The translations under genes and the position numbers were made by a program. DNA of 64,000 nucleotides from Ignavibacteriota bacterium (GTDB lineage Bacteria > Bacteroidota > Ignavibacteria > Ignavibacteriales > Melioribacteraceae): assembly GCA_016716225.1 (NCBI GenBank), contig JADJWT010000001.1, positions 1,302,001-1,366,000 on the forward strand, in the 5' to 3' direction. Under the pieces are notes generated by a model that was not told the DNA's origin, did not search any database, and worked only from the letters and a program-made list of their open reading frames with translations. This document shows positions 1 through 8,884 of the stretch, in pieces (the first letter of the stretch is position 1; each line of letters opens with the position of its first letter).

Positions 1-1452
1 AAATATTTTCCCCCAATATTTTTTTACGGTGGTAATTTCAATCGGTTCGTAAAATTTTAATAAAAATAAAATAAATGGGAAAAGACAAAGTAGAATTATT
101 TTAACCGGAAATCTTACAAATAAATTTGCATCATCTACAAAAAGTGAAACTGAATAAAGTAAAATTCCGACCAAAATCATTTTAATAATTTTTGAAATTT
201 CAAACGGAATGTAATAATATTTTTTTGCTGAAATAAAGTAAAAGAAAGTCATTAAAAAATAAGAACCAAGCATAACAATTCCAGCAGCGACATATCCAAA
301 TTTTGAAACAAAATAAATATTAAGCAAAATATTTAGTGCTGCCGAAACGCCCACAATATATGCAATGTAGCTTGTTTTTTTTACAAAGTGGAACGGCAAG
401 GAAAATACATATTGCATTCCTTTGAAAACAAACGCCAGACTTATAAACGGAATCACAAAATATGCATCCCAATATTCTGTTTTTAAGCTGAAAGTTTTTA
501 CAATTTCTTTTCCAAAGATTGATAACGAAAGTGCGGAAATCATTAAAATAAAAATTAAATACGTTGCAACTTTTGAAAAATATCTCTTTGAATTTTCATC
601 ATGAATTTTTTTATAAGCGATTGGTAAAAAACCAACTTGAAATGACTGCAGAATAAATACATTAATTACGCTAGCTATTTTATTCCCAAGTGAATAAATT
701 CCAACACTTGCTTCATCCATAAAATATTTTATAATGTATCTATCGCCTAAAGATAAAGCTAATAATGCCGATGTTGAAAACACAAGCGGGAAACCGAATC
801 TGAACATTTCGCCGATAATTTTTGTGCTGAATGAAAAGTTCATATTTTTTAACATAAACGGAAATGAAGCCAAAATTATGTATGCAAATCCAATTAACTG
901 ACTTAAAATAATTCCTACAACACCCATCTTTGCATAGACGATGAAATAAACGTTAAGCAGAACTATTAAAACAAATTTAGAAATATTTAGAAAAACATAA
1001 AAAGATGGTTTTTCTCTAAACCTAATTACTTCAAGCGGAACATTGCTTAAAATTCCAAATGAAACCGATAAAAGTAAAATTGTTATATAATTGCTGAATT
1101 TTGAAGTTGAGAGAATAATTTCAGAAATATCTTTATTGAACGGAATTGTAATTAAGCTGAAAATCATTGCAATAATTATTGTTGAAAAAAATGTAGAAGA
1201 AATTATTTTTTTTTGTTCGCTTGATGATTTTTCCGAAGCACACCAACGCATCATTGAAGTTGTAAAATTGAATCCGAAAATTCCAATTAAAATCTGTGAA
1301 GTAGCTTCTAGTATTGCAAAAATTCCATATTCCGAAACCGTTAAATAATCAGTATAAAGCGGAAGAAGAATAAAACCAATTACTTTAGAAGTTAAATTTC
1401 CTAAACTATAAATTGTCGATTGTCGAAGTGTTTTTTTTAATTCGGCAAACAT
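1..1452 (-). CDS. Wzx-type oligosaccharide flippase (3' end outside window)
   Basis: The reading frame starts with ATG at 1452 and stays open to base 1, so about 484 codons are visible and the C-terminus is missing. The start overlaps the stop of the upstream methyltransferase by one base (TAATG), which implies translational coupling. The N-terminus reads MFAELKKTLRQSTIYSLGN and is followed by hydrophobic segments rich in Leu, Ile and Phe through the whole frame. That is the layout of the MATE/MOP-type polysaccharide flippases (Wzx/RfbX), which move lipid-linked repeat units across the inner membrane and usually have 12-14 helices. It is the last visible gene of the leftward glycosyltransferase cluster, which fits an export role. 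The family call is inferred from N-terminal pattern, topology and context, and the substrate is unknown. Confidence 0.75.
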   Translation of the reverse strand, partial: MFAELKKTLRQSTIYSLGNLTSKVIGFILLPLYTDYLTVSEYGIFAILEATSQILIGIFGFNFTTSMMRWCASEKSSSEQKKIISSTFFSTIIIAMIFSLITIPFNKDISEIILSTSKFSNYITILLLSVSFGILSNVPLEVIRFREKPSFYVFLNISKFVLIVLLNVYFIVYAKMGVVGIILSQLIGFAYIILASFPFMLKNMNFSFSTKIIGEMFRFGFPLVFSTSALLALSLGDRYIIKYFMDEASVGIYSLGNKIASVINVFILQSFQVGFLPIAYKKIHDENSKRYFSKVATYLIFILMISALSLSIFGKEIVKTFSLKTEYWDAYFVIPFISLAFVFKGMQYVFSLPFHFVKKTSYIAYIVGVSAALNILLNIYFVSKFGYVAAGIVMLGSYFLMTFFYFISAKKYYYIPFEISKIIKMILVGILLYSVSLFVDDANLFVRFPVKIILLCLFPFILFLLKFYEPIEITTVKKYWGKIF

Positions 1453-2231
1453 TATTTTTTCTCAAGTAAAATACAAAGTTGATATGGATTTTTTTTTGAA
1501 ACAAAAATATTTAACATATCACAAGCTGATGCAATTGGATGAAATTTATATTCAATGCGAAACGAATGACTGCAATTTGCACACAAGGTTGTTCTTAATG
1601 CATTATCATTTTTTGTCCAGTAATAAGGAATCCAAGAAATTGACGGAGAATATTTATGTTTTATTTTACTTAGTAATTTATTGTATTGTCTTATCATAGT
1701 TCCAATTTCAAACTCAGAAATAATTTTATATTCCGGAAAATGATTTTTAATAATTTCAGAATTTAAACTTCGTAAATGATAAGATTTATTAAAAATGAAA
1801 TTACATTTTGGACATTGAGTTAACTGTTTCTCAATATTTTCATTATTCGGAAAAGTTAAAAAAATATATTTTTTACTTATTCGTTTGAATTCACTAATTG
1901 ATTTGATAAAAATATCATCCGGTAAATGTTCAATTGTTTCACTACTGAAAACCATATCGAATGAATTATCTCTGAATGATAATAAATCAGCTGAAGCTTG
2001 AACAGCATTTGAATTAACGAATTTAAGGGGTTGAAAACCTCTATCAACAGCAACAACATTAAATTTTGAATGTAATTTATTTGAAATTGCTCCATCGCCG
2101 CAGCCAATATCAATTATTGATTTTACATCAGAAGGAATTTCGTTAATTAGCCTTTCAATTTTTCCTTGTAATTTATGTGCAAGATTAGCTTTTACCCAAT
2201 CAAATTTTTCATAAAAATCTTTATTATCCAT
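1452..2231 (-). CDS. class I SAM-dependent methyltransferase
   Basis: A Rossmann-type methyltransferase of about 259 residues. The SAM-binding motif I is IIDIGCGDGAIS near residue 40, followed by an acidic residue after the second strand (AVDRGF) and the post-motif SSETIEHLPD typical of Methyltransf_11/UbiE-like enzymes. Two CxxC pairs (CPKC about residue 140 and CANC about residue 220) could bind a metal, which is not part of the basic fold. I chose ATG 2231 rather than TTG 2243. ATG 2231 overlaps the preceding glycosyltransferase by only 8 bases. Position in the polysaccharide cluster suggests methylation of a sugar or lipid-linked glycan, but the substrate cannot be read from sequence. Confidence 0.8.
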   Translation of the reverse strand: MDNKDFYEKFDWVKANLAHKLQGKIERLINEIPSDVKSIIDIGCGDGAISNKLHSKFNVVAVDRGFQPLKFVNSNAVQASADLLSFRDNSFDMVFSSETIEHLPDDIFIKSISEFKRISKKYIFLTFPNNENIEKQLTQCPKCNFIFNKSYHLRSLNSEIIKNHFPEYKIISEFEIGTMIRQYNKLLSKIKHKYSPSISWIPYYWTKNDNALRTTLCANCSHSFRIEYKFHPIASACDMLNIFVSKKNPYQLCILLEKK

Positions 2232-3429
2232 TTTTCGTTTCAATATTTTTAAATAACTTAATTAAATTTTTACTTGTTGCATTCCAGTTATACTTTTCCA
2301 AGACAGCATTTTTGCCGTTTTCACCAAACGCATTTATTTTATTTTGATCATTAAAAATTTCAATCACTTTTTCTGCTAAGTATTTTTCATTGTTTGCTTC
2401 GTAAATAAGTCCGGCATTTACTTCATTCAAAATTCTTTTAATTGGATTACAATTTGATGCAATAACCGGTTTACCCATTAACATATACTGAAATAATTTA
2501 TGCGGAATTGTATTATCCGTATGTTGAGTTTTTAAATGCGGAATTAAACAAATATCAGCAGCTTTAATATATGAAGGAAGTTTTGAATGATGCTGCCAAC
2601 CTTCAAATGAAATATAATTTTCAATTTCTAATTTTTTGGAAAGCGATTTAAGTGCAATTAAATTTGCTCCTTCACCAACAAACACCAATTTAAAATTGGA
2701 AATATGTTTAATTATAATCGGTACAGCTTTTATCGCACTCTCCAAACCTCTGTGTATATCAAATCCGCCGACGTAAGTTAGTGTTCTAAAATTTTTAAAC
2801 TTTTCCAAAATTGTATTTTCAAATTCATTAACTTGAAATGAATCAAGATTTACATAATTGGAAACAACGAAAATTTTTTCTTTTAGAATTCCAAGAGATG
2901 TATATCTATCTACGGCTTCTTCTATTACTGTAATTAAACAATCAAAATTTTTGCACCATTCTATTTCTTTATTTTCCCATTTCTTAATAGATATTAACCA
3001 ATTTCCCGGAAATGTATTTGCAAATTTATAATGCTTTAATCCCTCAACATAATTTTCGTGCAAATCACCAACCAAAATAAGTTTAGGATTTTTCTTTTTG
3101 AGTATTAATCCAATTTGAAATAAATATAAATCGTGAATATGAAGAACATCAATTTTGTACTGAACCAAATATTTCTTAATTAAATTCACAACATAGTATG
3201 GATAAAAATTAAATAGAGTATTTATCAATCCGCGCAATTTATAAACTAACTTTTTAGAAACCGGAATGTGAATAATTTTGGCTCCAAAATATTCATCTGC
3301 TTTAGAAATTCCACCAAAGGAAAAACAAAAGACAAACACATTAAAACCAGCTTGAGATAAGGCTTGCACTTCATTTTCAACTCGTAAATCGCCGTAAAAT
3401 TCCTTATCTAAAAGCATTCCAATATTCAT
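2224..3429 (-). CDS. GT4 family glycosyltransferase
   Basis: This 401-residue protein has the two-domain GT-B layout of family 4. The N-terminal acceptor domain begins MNIGMLLDKEFYGDLRVENE. The C-terminal nucleotide-sugar domain begins at TLTYVGGFDIHRGLESAI and contains LVFVGEG. The family 4 E-x7-E-type region is seen as GKPVIASNCNPIKRILNEV followed by GLIYE. It is predicted to transfer a sugar from an NDP donor to a lipid-linked glycan at the cytoplasmic face of the inner membrane. Its ATG overlaps the stop of the upstream HTH gene by 4 bases (ATGA), and its end overlaps the methyltransferase, so the three are probably translated as one unit. Donor and acceptor are not determinable. Confidence 0.88.
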   Translation of the reverse strand: MNIGMLLDKEFYGDLRVENEVQALSQAGFNVFVFCFSFGGISKADEYFGAKIIHIPVSKKLVYKLRGLINTLFNFYPYYVVNLIKKYLVQYKIDVLHIHDLYLFQIGLILKKKNPKLILVGDLHENYVEGLKHYKFANTFPGNWLISIKKWENKEIEWCKNFDCLITVIEEAVDRYTSLGILKEKIFVVSNYVNLDSFQVNEFENTILEKFKNFRTLTYVGGFDIHRGLESAIKAVPIIIKHISNFKLVFVGEGANLIALKSLSKKLEIENYISFEGWQHHSKLPSYIKAADICLIPHLKTQHTDNTIPHKLFQYMLMGKPVIASNCNPIKRILNEVNAGLIYEANNEKYLAEKVIEIFNDQNKINAFGENGKNAVLEKYNWNATSKNLIKLFKNIETKNG

Positions 3430-3968
3430 TTTGATTTTCCTTCAAGCAGAATAAAGCAAGCTTCTTTTTCAAAATTGGATTTCAAATTTTTGTATTCATC
3501 TGAATTTAAAATCAATATGGAAATTTTTCTATCAATTAATTTTTCGGTTTTTTTTCTCACTCTTTCGATTTCGGTTTTGTTTAATTCATTGCCGACAATT
3601 ACCAAATCGATTAAGCCGCTGTCTTTTCCGATTGCATAATCTCCACGAATAAAAGCTGATTTTATATCTCCCACTTTTTGAATTATATCGGAAATTACTT
3701 TATCAATTCCGGTAGATTTTAAAACAATATTTCTTAATTCATCAAATAAAGGATGCGAAGAATTTGCCTTATAAATTTTATTCCTTCCTTCAAATTGTGC
3801 AGAAAGAATTTTTGCTTCTTCCAATTTATTAAGCTCAACCCTAATACCGTTTGTCGATTCATTAAACTCAGAACTTAACTGCCTTAAGTATCCCTTAGTT
3901 TTTGGATTAAGAAAAAACTTTAGTAATAACTTAATTTTGGTTTCAGATGTTATAATTGAATTTAACAT
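3426..3968 (-). CDS. HTH protein with degenerate nucleotidyltransferase-like domain
   Basis: This 180-residue protein has a winged-helix-like N-terminus (about residues 10-70, with YLRQLSSEFNESTNGIRVEL as the likely recognition region). Its C-terminal half looks like a minimal nucleotidyltransferase (MNT) fold. The usual GSxARG...DxD signature is altered here: GD at 109-110, then SGLIDLVIVG with a single Asp at 121, so catalysis is doubtful. Similar short HTH-MNT proteins are known in other contexts, including regulators and antitoxin-like proteins. No partner toxin (HEPN) is adjacent. It sits inside the polysaccharide operon, and its start codon lies at the edge of a perfect inverted repeat at 3967-3997. 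I infer a local regulator. No Shine-Dalgarno sequence is visible before the ATG. Confidence 0.65.
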   Translation of the reverse strand: MLNSIITSETKIKLLLKFFLNPKTKGYLRQLSSEFNESTNGIRVELNKLEEAKILSAQFEGRNKIYKANSSHPLFDELRNIVLKSTGIDKVISDIIQKVGDIKSAFIRGDYAIGKDSGLIDLVIVGNELNKTEIERVRKKTEKLIDRKISILILNSDEYKNLKSNFEKEACFILLEGKSK

Positions 3969-3997
3969 ATTTCGAGTAAGATTATTACTCGAAATAT
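3967..3997. promoter_or_regulatory. perfect 13-bp inverted repeat on start of HTH gene
   Basis: The arms ATATTTCGAGTAA and TTACTCGAAATAT are perfectly complementary and separated by 5 bases. The left arm includes two bases of the ATG (3968-3966) of the leftward HTH gene. No T-run follows in the direction of transcription, so this is not a typical intrinsic terminator. A self-binding operator or an RNA hairpin that hides the start region are the likelier readings. Confidence 0.5.
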
Positions 3998-4029
3998 ATT
4001 GAAAAAAGTTTAAAAGAAAAGTGAATATT

Positions 4030-6504
4030 TTAGATATTTTTTTTCTTGAAGTTGAAAATTCCCGGAATTAATATCAATCCCAAAATAATAATATTTCCGA
4101 TCCACAAAAATGTGAGACTTGTATAATATGTTTGAGGTTTAAACTCAAAAGTAATTTTATGTTTTCCAGCCGGAACTTGAATTCCTCTTAAAATATGATT
4201 TGTTTGATAAATTGTTGTTTCGGTATTATCAATATTGGCTTTCCAGCCTTCCGGATAAAATATTTCCGATAATACCATAAATTGTTCTGAGTTAGTATTT
4301 GTTTCAAGTTCCACATAATTTGGATTGTGTTCAACTAATTTTATATCACCATTTCCATCAAAACTAACTTTACTGACATAAGATGAATTTAAAACTAATG
4401 CAGATGAATCCGGTTTAAAGTTTGGAGAATTCATAAATAAAACAATTTCTTCCGGGGTTTGCATTTTTCTAACTTCCTTAACAAACCAAGCCTTTGGTAA
4501 AGCATTTCGGTTCAAGTACATAACTTCTTTACTTTCATTATCTTGAGCAGCCAAAGTTAAAAACGGATAATTTAATTGCGCCGGAACAATTATATATTTT
4601 CCGCTCATCATATTTATAATGTTCCAGTTTATTCTATCTTGCGATTGTGCAGCATATAGATTGTGTGCAATTATATCTTGAATAATCTGCAATTTTATTG
4701 CGCTGTATCCGCTGATTAAATTATAAAAATATGCGTAATGATTACTCGTAAAACCTTGTCCCAAAACAATTGCGCGCATTGATTTATCTGTATTATTCAA
4801 TTCTTGAGTAATTGAAGTTTGCTTAAACTCAGATTTTTCTAATTGTTCTAAATTATTAAGCGGAATTATTGAATGAGCTTTTTTAGAAATTATAAATAGT
4901 TCGAATGCTGAAATTATTAAAACTAAAACGACAAAAATTGTTGTGTTAATTTTTCTATAAATGAATGCAGAAATAATTACGATTGTTAATCCCAAAATGA
5001 TTATTAAATTCCAGATATCATTTGTTAAAAGTTCTTTGCGTATTTCTTTCAACAAGTTAATTGTGTTTGCATCATATTGCGCAGCTTCATTTGCAGTTGT
5101 AAATCCGTAAGAAGAATATGTAAAAAGAATTACAAGTATTGAAGCTAATCCAATTAAAAATGTTGAAAAAAATATTTGTTTATCTTTTGCGGAATTATTT
5201 TCAATGATTGCTTTTAAACCATAACCGGAAAGAATTAAAATTACCGGAAAAGTAACATTTAAAATCATTGCCGGGGCGCGGAATTTTGAAAAGTAAGGAA
5301 CGTAGTAAAAAAACAAACTGTATAAAGTTTCAAAATGTTTTCCGAAAGAAAGCAGAATTGAAAATATTGCAAAGACAGCCAAACCAATTACGAATTTATC
5401 TTTTCGATAGTAAATAACACCGAGAACGGCAAACAAGAAAAGTATCATTCCCATTGTTGCATAATTTCCGGAAAAAGGTTTCTGTCCCCAATAAGCAGGA
5501 ATTTGTCTCCCTTTTAACTGAGGATATTTATCACCGTTATATAATTCTGCAGAAATTCCACCGGAAAAATGAGGAAGGAAAAAATCGAAAACTTCATTTG
5601 GGGAAAATGACCAGCCGGTTGCGTAATCTAAATCAACACCTTTTGCTTCTTTTGCAGATTTTGCATCTTCTCCAATCTGTACTGGATTTCCACCACGTAT
5701 AGTATATTTTGCATATTCATTTGTTGTAAATAAAGGCTGTGCTGTTGTTAGAAAAGTTAATGTTAATGCAATACTAAATTTTAAAATTAAATTTCCAGCT
5801 TGCTTAAATTCTTTTTTAATGAATAATAAAATTGTTGGATAAACATACAAGAAGAACAAAACCAAAATTGCATAAAATATAATTTGAAAATGATGAGTTC
5901 GTACAAGCCATGAAAATACTAAAGCAAATAATCCCGTGCTGAGCCATGTTTTATTTTCAAAAAAGTAAGAAAAAGAAAGAATAAACCAAGGAAGAATCAT
6001 CAAAGCTCTTAATTTAGAATTGTGACCTTCGCCAATCTGGGCTTGCCAATCGGGCAATAGTACAAAAGCAACCGCAGCAATTACTGCCAAATACCAAGGA
6101 ATATTTTTATACTTAAGTAAATAATATATTCCTAAACCACCTGCCAACAAATACCAAAAAGCCCAAAAGAGCAATTTTCCTAAAAAAGCCAAAAAAGAAT
6201 CAACATGAATTAAAGTTGGGGTTAGCCTATTGTAGATTGGTTCACCGCCAAATATTGCCGGATTCCATAAAGCAGTTTCACCAGTTTTTTTATTCCACTC
6301 AACCCAATTGTGTGTTTGACCAAGATTTGCCAAAACATCAGTTCCGGTTGGAGCAACACTATTTAATGCAAATGGTAAAAAGAAATATAAAAGTGGAATA
6401 AGGATTAAAACTATTGCAATTAAATCTCTAAATTTTTTTGGAACATTTTCTAAATAATTAACGGCCGGTTTTTCGGTATCAAGTTTTTTTATTTTTTTTG
6501 TCAT
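4030..6504 (-). CDS. YfhO-family polytopic membrane protein
   Basis: An 824-residue membrane protein with about a dozen hydrophobic helices. A large first extracytoplasmic loop contains GTDVLANLGQTHNWVEWNK and LWNPAIFGGEPIY, the pattern of bacterial YfhO-type (GT-C-like) proteins. The C-terminal quarter is a soluble beta-rich domain (about residues 590-790) followed by one last helix and a short basic tail. YfhO family proteins have been linked to glycosylation of wall or surface polymers using polyprenyl-linked sugars. The presence in a polysaccharide cluster agrees with such a role. It lies 44 bases downstream of the wecB-like gene and 61 bases upstream of the HTH gene. Exact reaction unknown. 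Confidence 0.75.
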   Translation of the reverse strand: MTKKIKKLDTEKPAVNYLENVPKKFRDLIAIVLILIPLLYFFLPFALNSVAPTGTDVLANLGQTHNWVEWNKKTGETALWNPAIFGGEPIYNRLTPTLIHVDSFLAFLGKLLFWAFWYLLAGGLGIYYLLKYKNIPWYLAVIAAVAFVLLPDWQAQIGEGHNSKLRALMILPWFILSFSYFFENKTWLSTGLFALVFSWLVRTHHFQIIFYAILVLFFLYVYPTILLFIKKEFKQAGNLILKFSIALTLTFLTTAQPLFTTNEYAKYTIRGGNPVQIGEDAKSAKEAKGVDLDYATGWSFSPNEVFDFFLPHFSGGISAELYNGDKYPQLKGRQIPAYWGQKPFSGNYATMGMILFLFAVLGVIYYRKDKFVIGLAVFAIFSILLSFGKHFETLYSLFFYYVPYFSKFRAPAMILNVTFPVILILSGYGLKAIIENNSAKDKQIFFSTFLIGLASILVILFTYSSYGFTTANEAAQYDANTINLLKEIRKELLTNDIWNLIIILGLTIVIISAFIYRKINTTIFVVLVLIISAFELFIISKKAHSIIPLNNLEQLEKSEFKQTSITQELNNTDKSMRAIVLGQGFTSNHYAYFYNLISGYSAIKLQIIQDIIAHNLYAAQSQDRINWNIINMMSGKYIIVPAQLNYPFLTLAAQDNESKEVMYLNRNALPKAWFVKEVRKMQTPEEIVLFMNSPNFKPDSSALVLNSSYVSKVSFDGNGDIKLVEHNPNYVELETNTNSEQFMVLSEIFYPEGWKANIDNTETTIYQTNHILRGIQVPAGKHKITFEFKPQTYYTSLTFLWIGNIIILGLILIPGIFNFKKKNI

Positions 6505-6548
6505 AATTATCTAAAATTTTTGTTGATAAAATTTAAATTTCTGTTCAA

Positions 6549-7595
6549 TTAATTTTTTTGTAAATAATTTGCAATTAGTTCCCCAGCATTTCCATCACCA
6601 AAATAATTTTTTTGTTTAGAAGTCGGCGAAAGTTTTGCAGAATTAAGAATTTTCGTAACATCTGTTCCTACTATAAAATTCCAGTTGTTTTCTAAAGTTT
6701 CAATCCATTCTGTTTCTTCACGTAAAGTTATACATTGCTTCTGAAGGAAATAAGCTTCTTTTTGCAAACCGCCGCTATCGGTTAAAACTTTTTTGCAATT
6801 CTTTAAAAGTATTATCATTTCCAAATAACTAACGGGATTTATAATTTTTACATTTTCGGAAAATTTAATTTGTTGTAAATATTTTTGTGTTCGTGGATGA
6901 AGCGGAAGTAAAACTGGGAAATCCAAATTAGAAAAAGCTGTAAAAATATTTTGTAAACGATTTATATCATCTGTGTTTTCCTGTCGATGAATTGTTGCCA
7001 AATAAAATTCGTTTAAATGAGTAATTTGATATAAGGATAATTTCTCTTCAGCTAAATTTCGATAGAACAAAACCGAATCAAACATCACATCGCCGGAAAA
7101 ATATGATCTATTTTTTAATCCTTCTTTCCCCAAAAGATTCATTGCGTTTTGCGTCGGTGCAAATAAAATATCGGAAATGTGATCTGTTGTAATTCTATTA
7201 ATTTCTTCCGGCATTAGTCTGTTAAAACTTCTTAATCCGGCTTCAACATGTGCAACTTTTATATGAAGTTTGCTTGCGGCTAAAGATCCGGCAATTGTTG
7301 AATTTGTATCACCATAAACTAAAACCCAATCGGGATTTTCATCAATTAAAATTCTCTCAATTCCTTCAAGCATAAGCGCAGTTTGCTTTCCGTGATGTCC
7401 CGAGCCTACATTTAAATTAAAATCCGGCTTTGGAATTTGCAATTCATCAAAAAATACTTTTGACATATTTTCATCATAATGCTGCCCGGTATGAAGTATT
7501 AAATCTTTTACTTCCGGAAATTTTCTCAATTGTTTGCTAACAACTGCTGCTTTAACAAATTGTGGTCTTGCGCCAATTATTTCAATAATTTTCAT
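6549..7595 (-). CDS. wecB: UDP-N-acetylglucosamine 2-epimerase (non-hydrolysing)
   Basis: This 348-residue protein has the full motif set of the WecB/MnaA family: GARPQFVKAAVVSKQL at the N-terminus, HTGQHYDENMS, VYGDTNST, HVEAGLRSF, PEEINR, and the C-terminal LTDSGGLQKEA. The enzyme interconverts UDP-GlcNAc and UDP-ManNAc in the cytoplasm, supplying ManNAc-type sugars for surface polysaccharide. Length is close to the family norm of about 360-380. Its ATG overlaps the upstream glycosyltransferase stop by 4 bases, so it is co-translated with it. This is the most secure enzyme call in the cluster and suggests that the exported polymer contains ManNAc or a derivative. Confidence 0.93.
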   Translation of the reverse strand: MKIIEIIGARPQFVKAAVVSKQLRKFPEVKDLILHTGQHYDENMSKVFFDELQIPKPDFNLNVGSGHHGKQTALMLEGIERILIDENPDWVLVYGDTNSTIAGSLAASKLHIKVAHVEAGLRSFNRLMPEEINRITTDHISDILFAPTQNAMNLLGKEGLKNRSYFSGDVMFDSVLFYRNLAEEKLSLYQITHLNEFYLATIHRQENTDDINRLQNIFTAFSNLDFPVLLPLHPRTQKYLQQIKFSENVKIINPVSYLEMIILLKNCKKVLTDSGGLQKEAYFLQKQCITLREETEWIETLENNWNFIVGTDVTKILNSAKLSPTSKQKNYFGDGNAGELIANYLQKN

Positions 7596-8884
7596 TTAAT
7601 CTCTTCATCAAAAATTTGAGATAATTTTTTTGTAAGATTTTTTCGTGAATATTCTTCAACATTATATTTGTAGTTAAAAGAATTATTTTGCCAATTATCA
7701 TACATTTCTTTCAATAAATTATAAGTATTTTTTTCATCTTTGTAATCAACCATTTTCCCGCAATCGGATTTAACTATTATTTCATTTGCGTTTCCATCAA
7801 TTGGACCAACAGCATAAATTGGTTTTTTCGAACCCAAATATTCAAAAATTTTTCCGGTTAAAAATCCTTTATTATTTGGAACATCATCAATTATTAAAAG
7901 CAGAACATCAGCATTTTGTAAAATATTTGTCGATTCATGATGCGGCAGAAATCCTTTTTCTTTAACATAATTTTCAAGATTTAATTTTCTCACTTCGTTA
8001 GAAAATTCGCTGCAAGTTTTTCCAGCAATGATAAATTTAATGTTTGTAATATCATCTTCATTTATAAATTTTTTCAATGCTGATAAAAACACAAACGGAA
8101 CTCTTGTTTTTGTAATTACTCCGGTATAAGCAATTGTGAAAATATTATTTTTTACTTTTTCTGTTTTGTGAAAATCAGTTTCATCAAAACCGTTGGGAAT
8201 TACAAAATATTTTTTTTCTCCGATTTTAGATTTGAACAAATCAACAATATCATCACTTATTGTAATTATTGAATCTGCATTTTTCAGAACTTTTTTTTCT
8301 AAATTTTGATCTATTAACTTGGTAAAGAAATTTCTCTGTAAATTTTGATAATGAACAATTTCCATCCAAGGATCTCTAAAATCAGCTACCCATTTGAGTT
8401 TTGTGAACTTTGCCAATTTATTTGCAATAAGCTGAACTGTATGCGGCGGAGATGTGGAAAAAATTAAATCAACTTTTTCTTTCCGAATAATTTTTAATCC
8501 TTCCTTAACTGCAAAATATTTCCAACCAATTTTTGCATCGGGAATGAAAAGATTAATTCTTAACCATTTAGAAATTTTTTCAGTTAAACTAAGATTTGTA
8601 CTTTTAGTAATTACATCACTTGGAATTTTATAATTTTTACTTTTTCCGGTAAGAGTTTTATAAAGTTCAAATGGTTCAATCGATTTGGTTTTATAAACTT
8701 TACATTCGGTTGGAATATCGTTTAATAAAGTTTCATCAATAACTGGACAATCGGGATTTTCAACAGTTAAAATTATCGGTGTCCATCCAAATTGAGGTAA
8801 GTATTTTGCAAATTTTAAAACTCTTTGAACTCCGGCTCCACCAGCCGGCGGCCAATAATATGTTATGATTAAGACTTTTTTCAT
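7592..8884 (-). CDS. GT4-like glycosyltransferase
   Basis: A 430-residue GT-B glycosyltransferase. The N-terminus VLIITYYWPPAGGAGVQRVL carries the glycine-rich loop of family 4 (WbuB-like) transferases that act on the nucleotide-linked donor. LIFSTSPPHTVQLIA and WVADFRDPWME are typical of this subgroup. The C-terminal domain has FTIAYTGVI, a donor-binding stretch KFIIAGK and FEYLGSKKPIYAVGP. Its ATG overlaps the upstream gene by ATGA and its end overlaps wecB, so three genes are coupled. It probably adds one sugar of the repeat unit, whose identity is unknown. Confidence 0.87.
   Translation of the reverse strand: MKKVLIITYYWPPAGGAGVQRVLKFAKYLPQFGWTPIILTVENPDCPVIDETLLNDIPTECKVYKTKSIEPFELYKTLTGKSKNYKIPSDVITKSTNLSLTEKISKWLRINLFIPDAKIGWKYFAVKEGLKIIRKEKVDLIFSTSPPHTVQLIANKLAKFTKLKWVADFRDPWMEIVHYQNLQRNFFTKLIDQNLEKKVLKNADSIITISDDIVDLFKSKIGEKKYFVIPNGFDETDFHKTEKVKNNIFTIAYTGVITKTRVPFVFLSALKKFINEDDITNIKFIIAGKTCSEFSNEVRKLNLENYVKEKGFLPHHESTNILQNADVLLLIIDDVPNNKGFLTGKIFEYLGSKKPIYAVGPIDGNANEIIVKSDCGKMVDYKDEKNTYNLLKEMYDNWQNNSFNYKYNVEEYSRKNLTKKLSQIFDEEIK

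Noticed and set aside
3426..3968. MNT/HEPN toxin-antitoxin pair
   Set aside because: No HEPN toxin gene adjacent; neighbours are a membrane protein and a glycosyltransferase.
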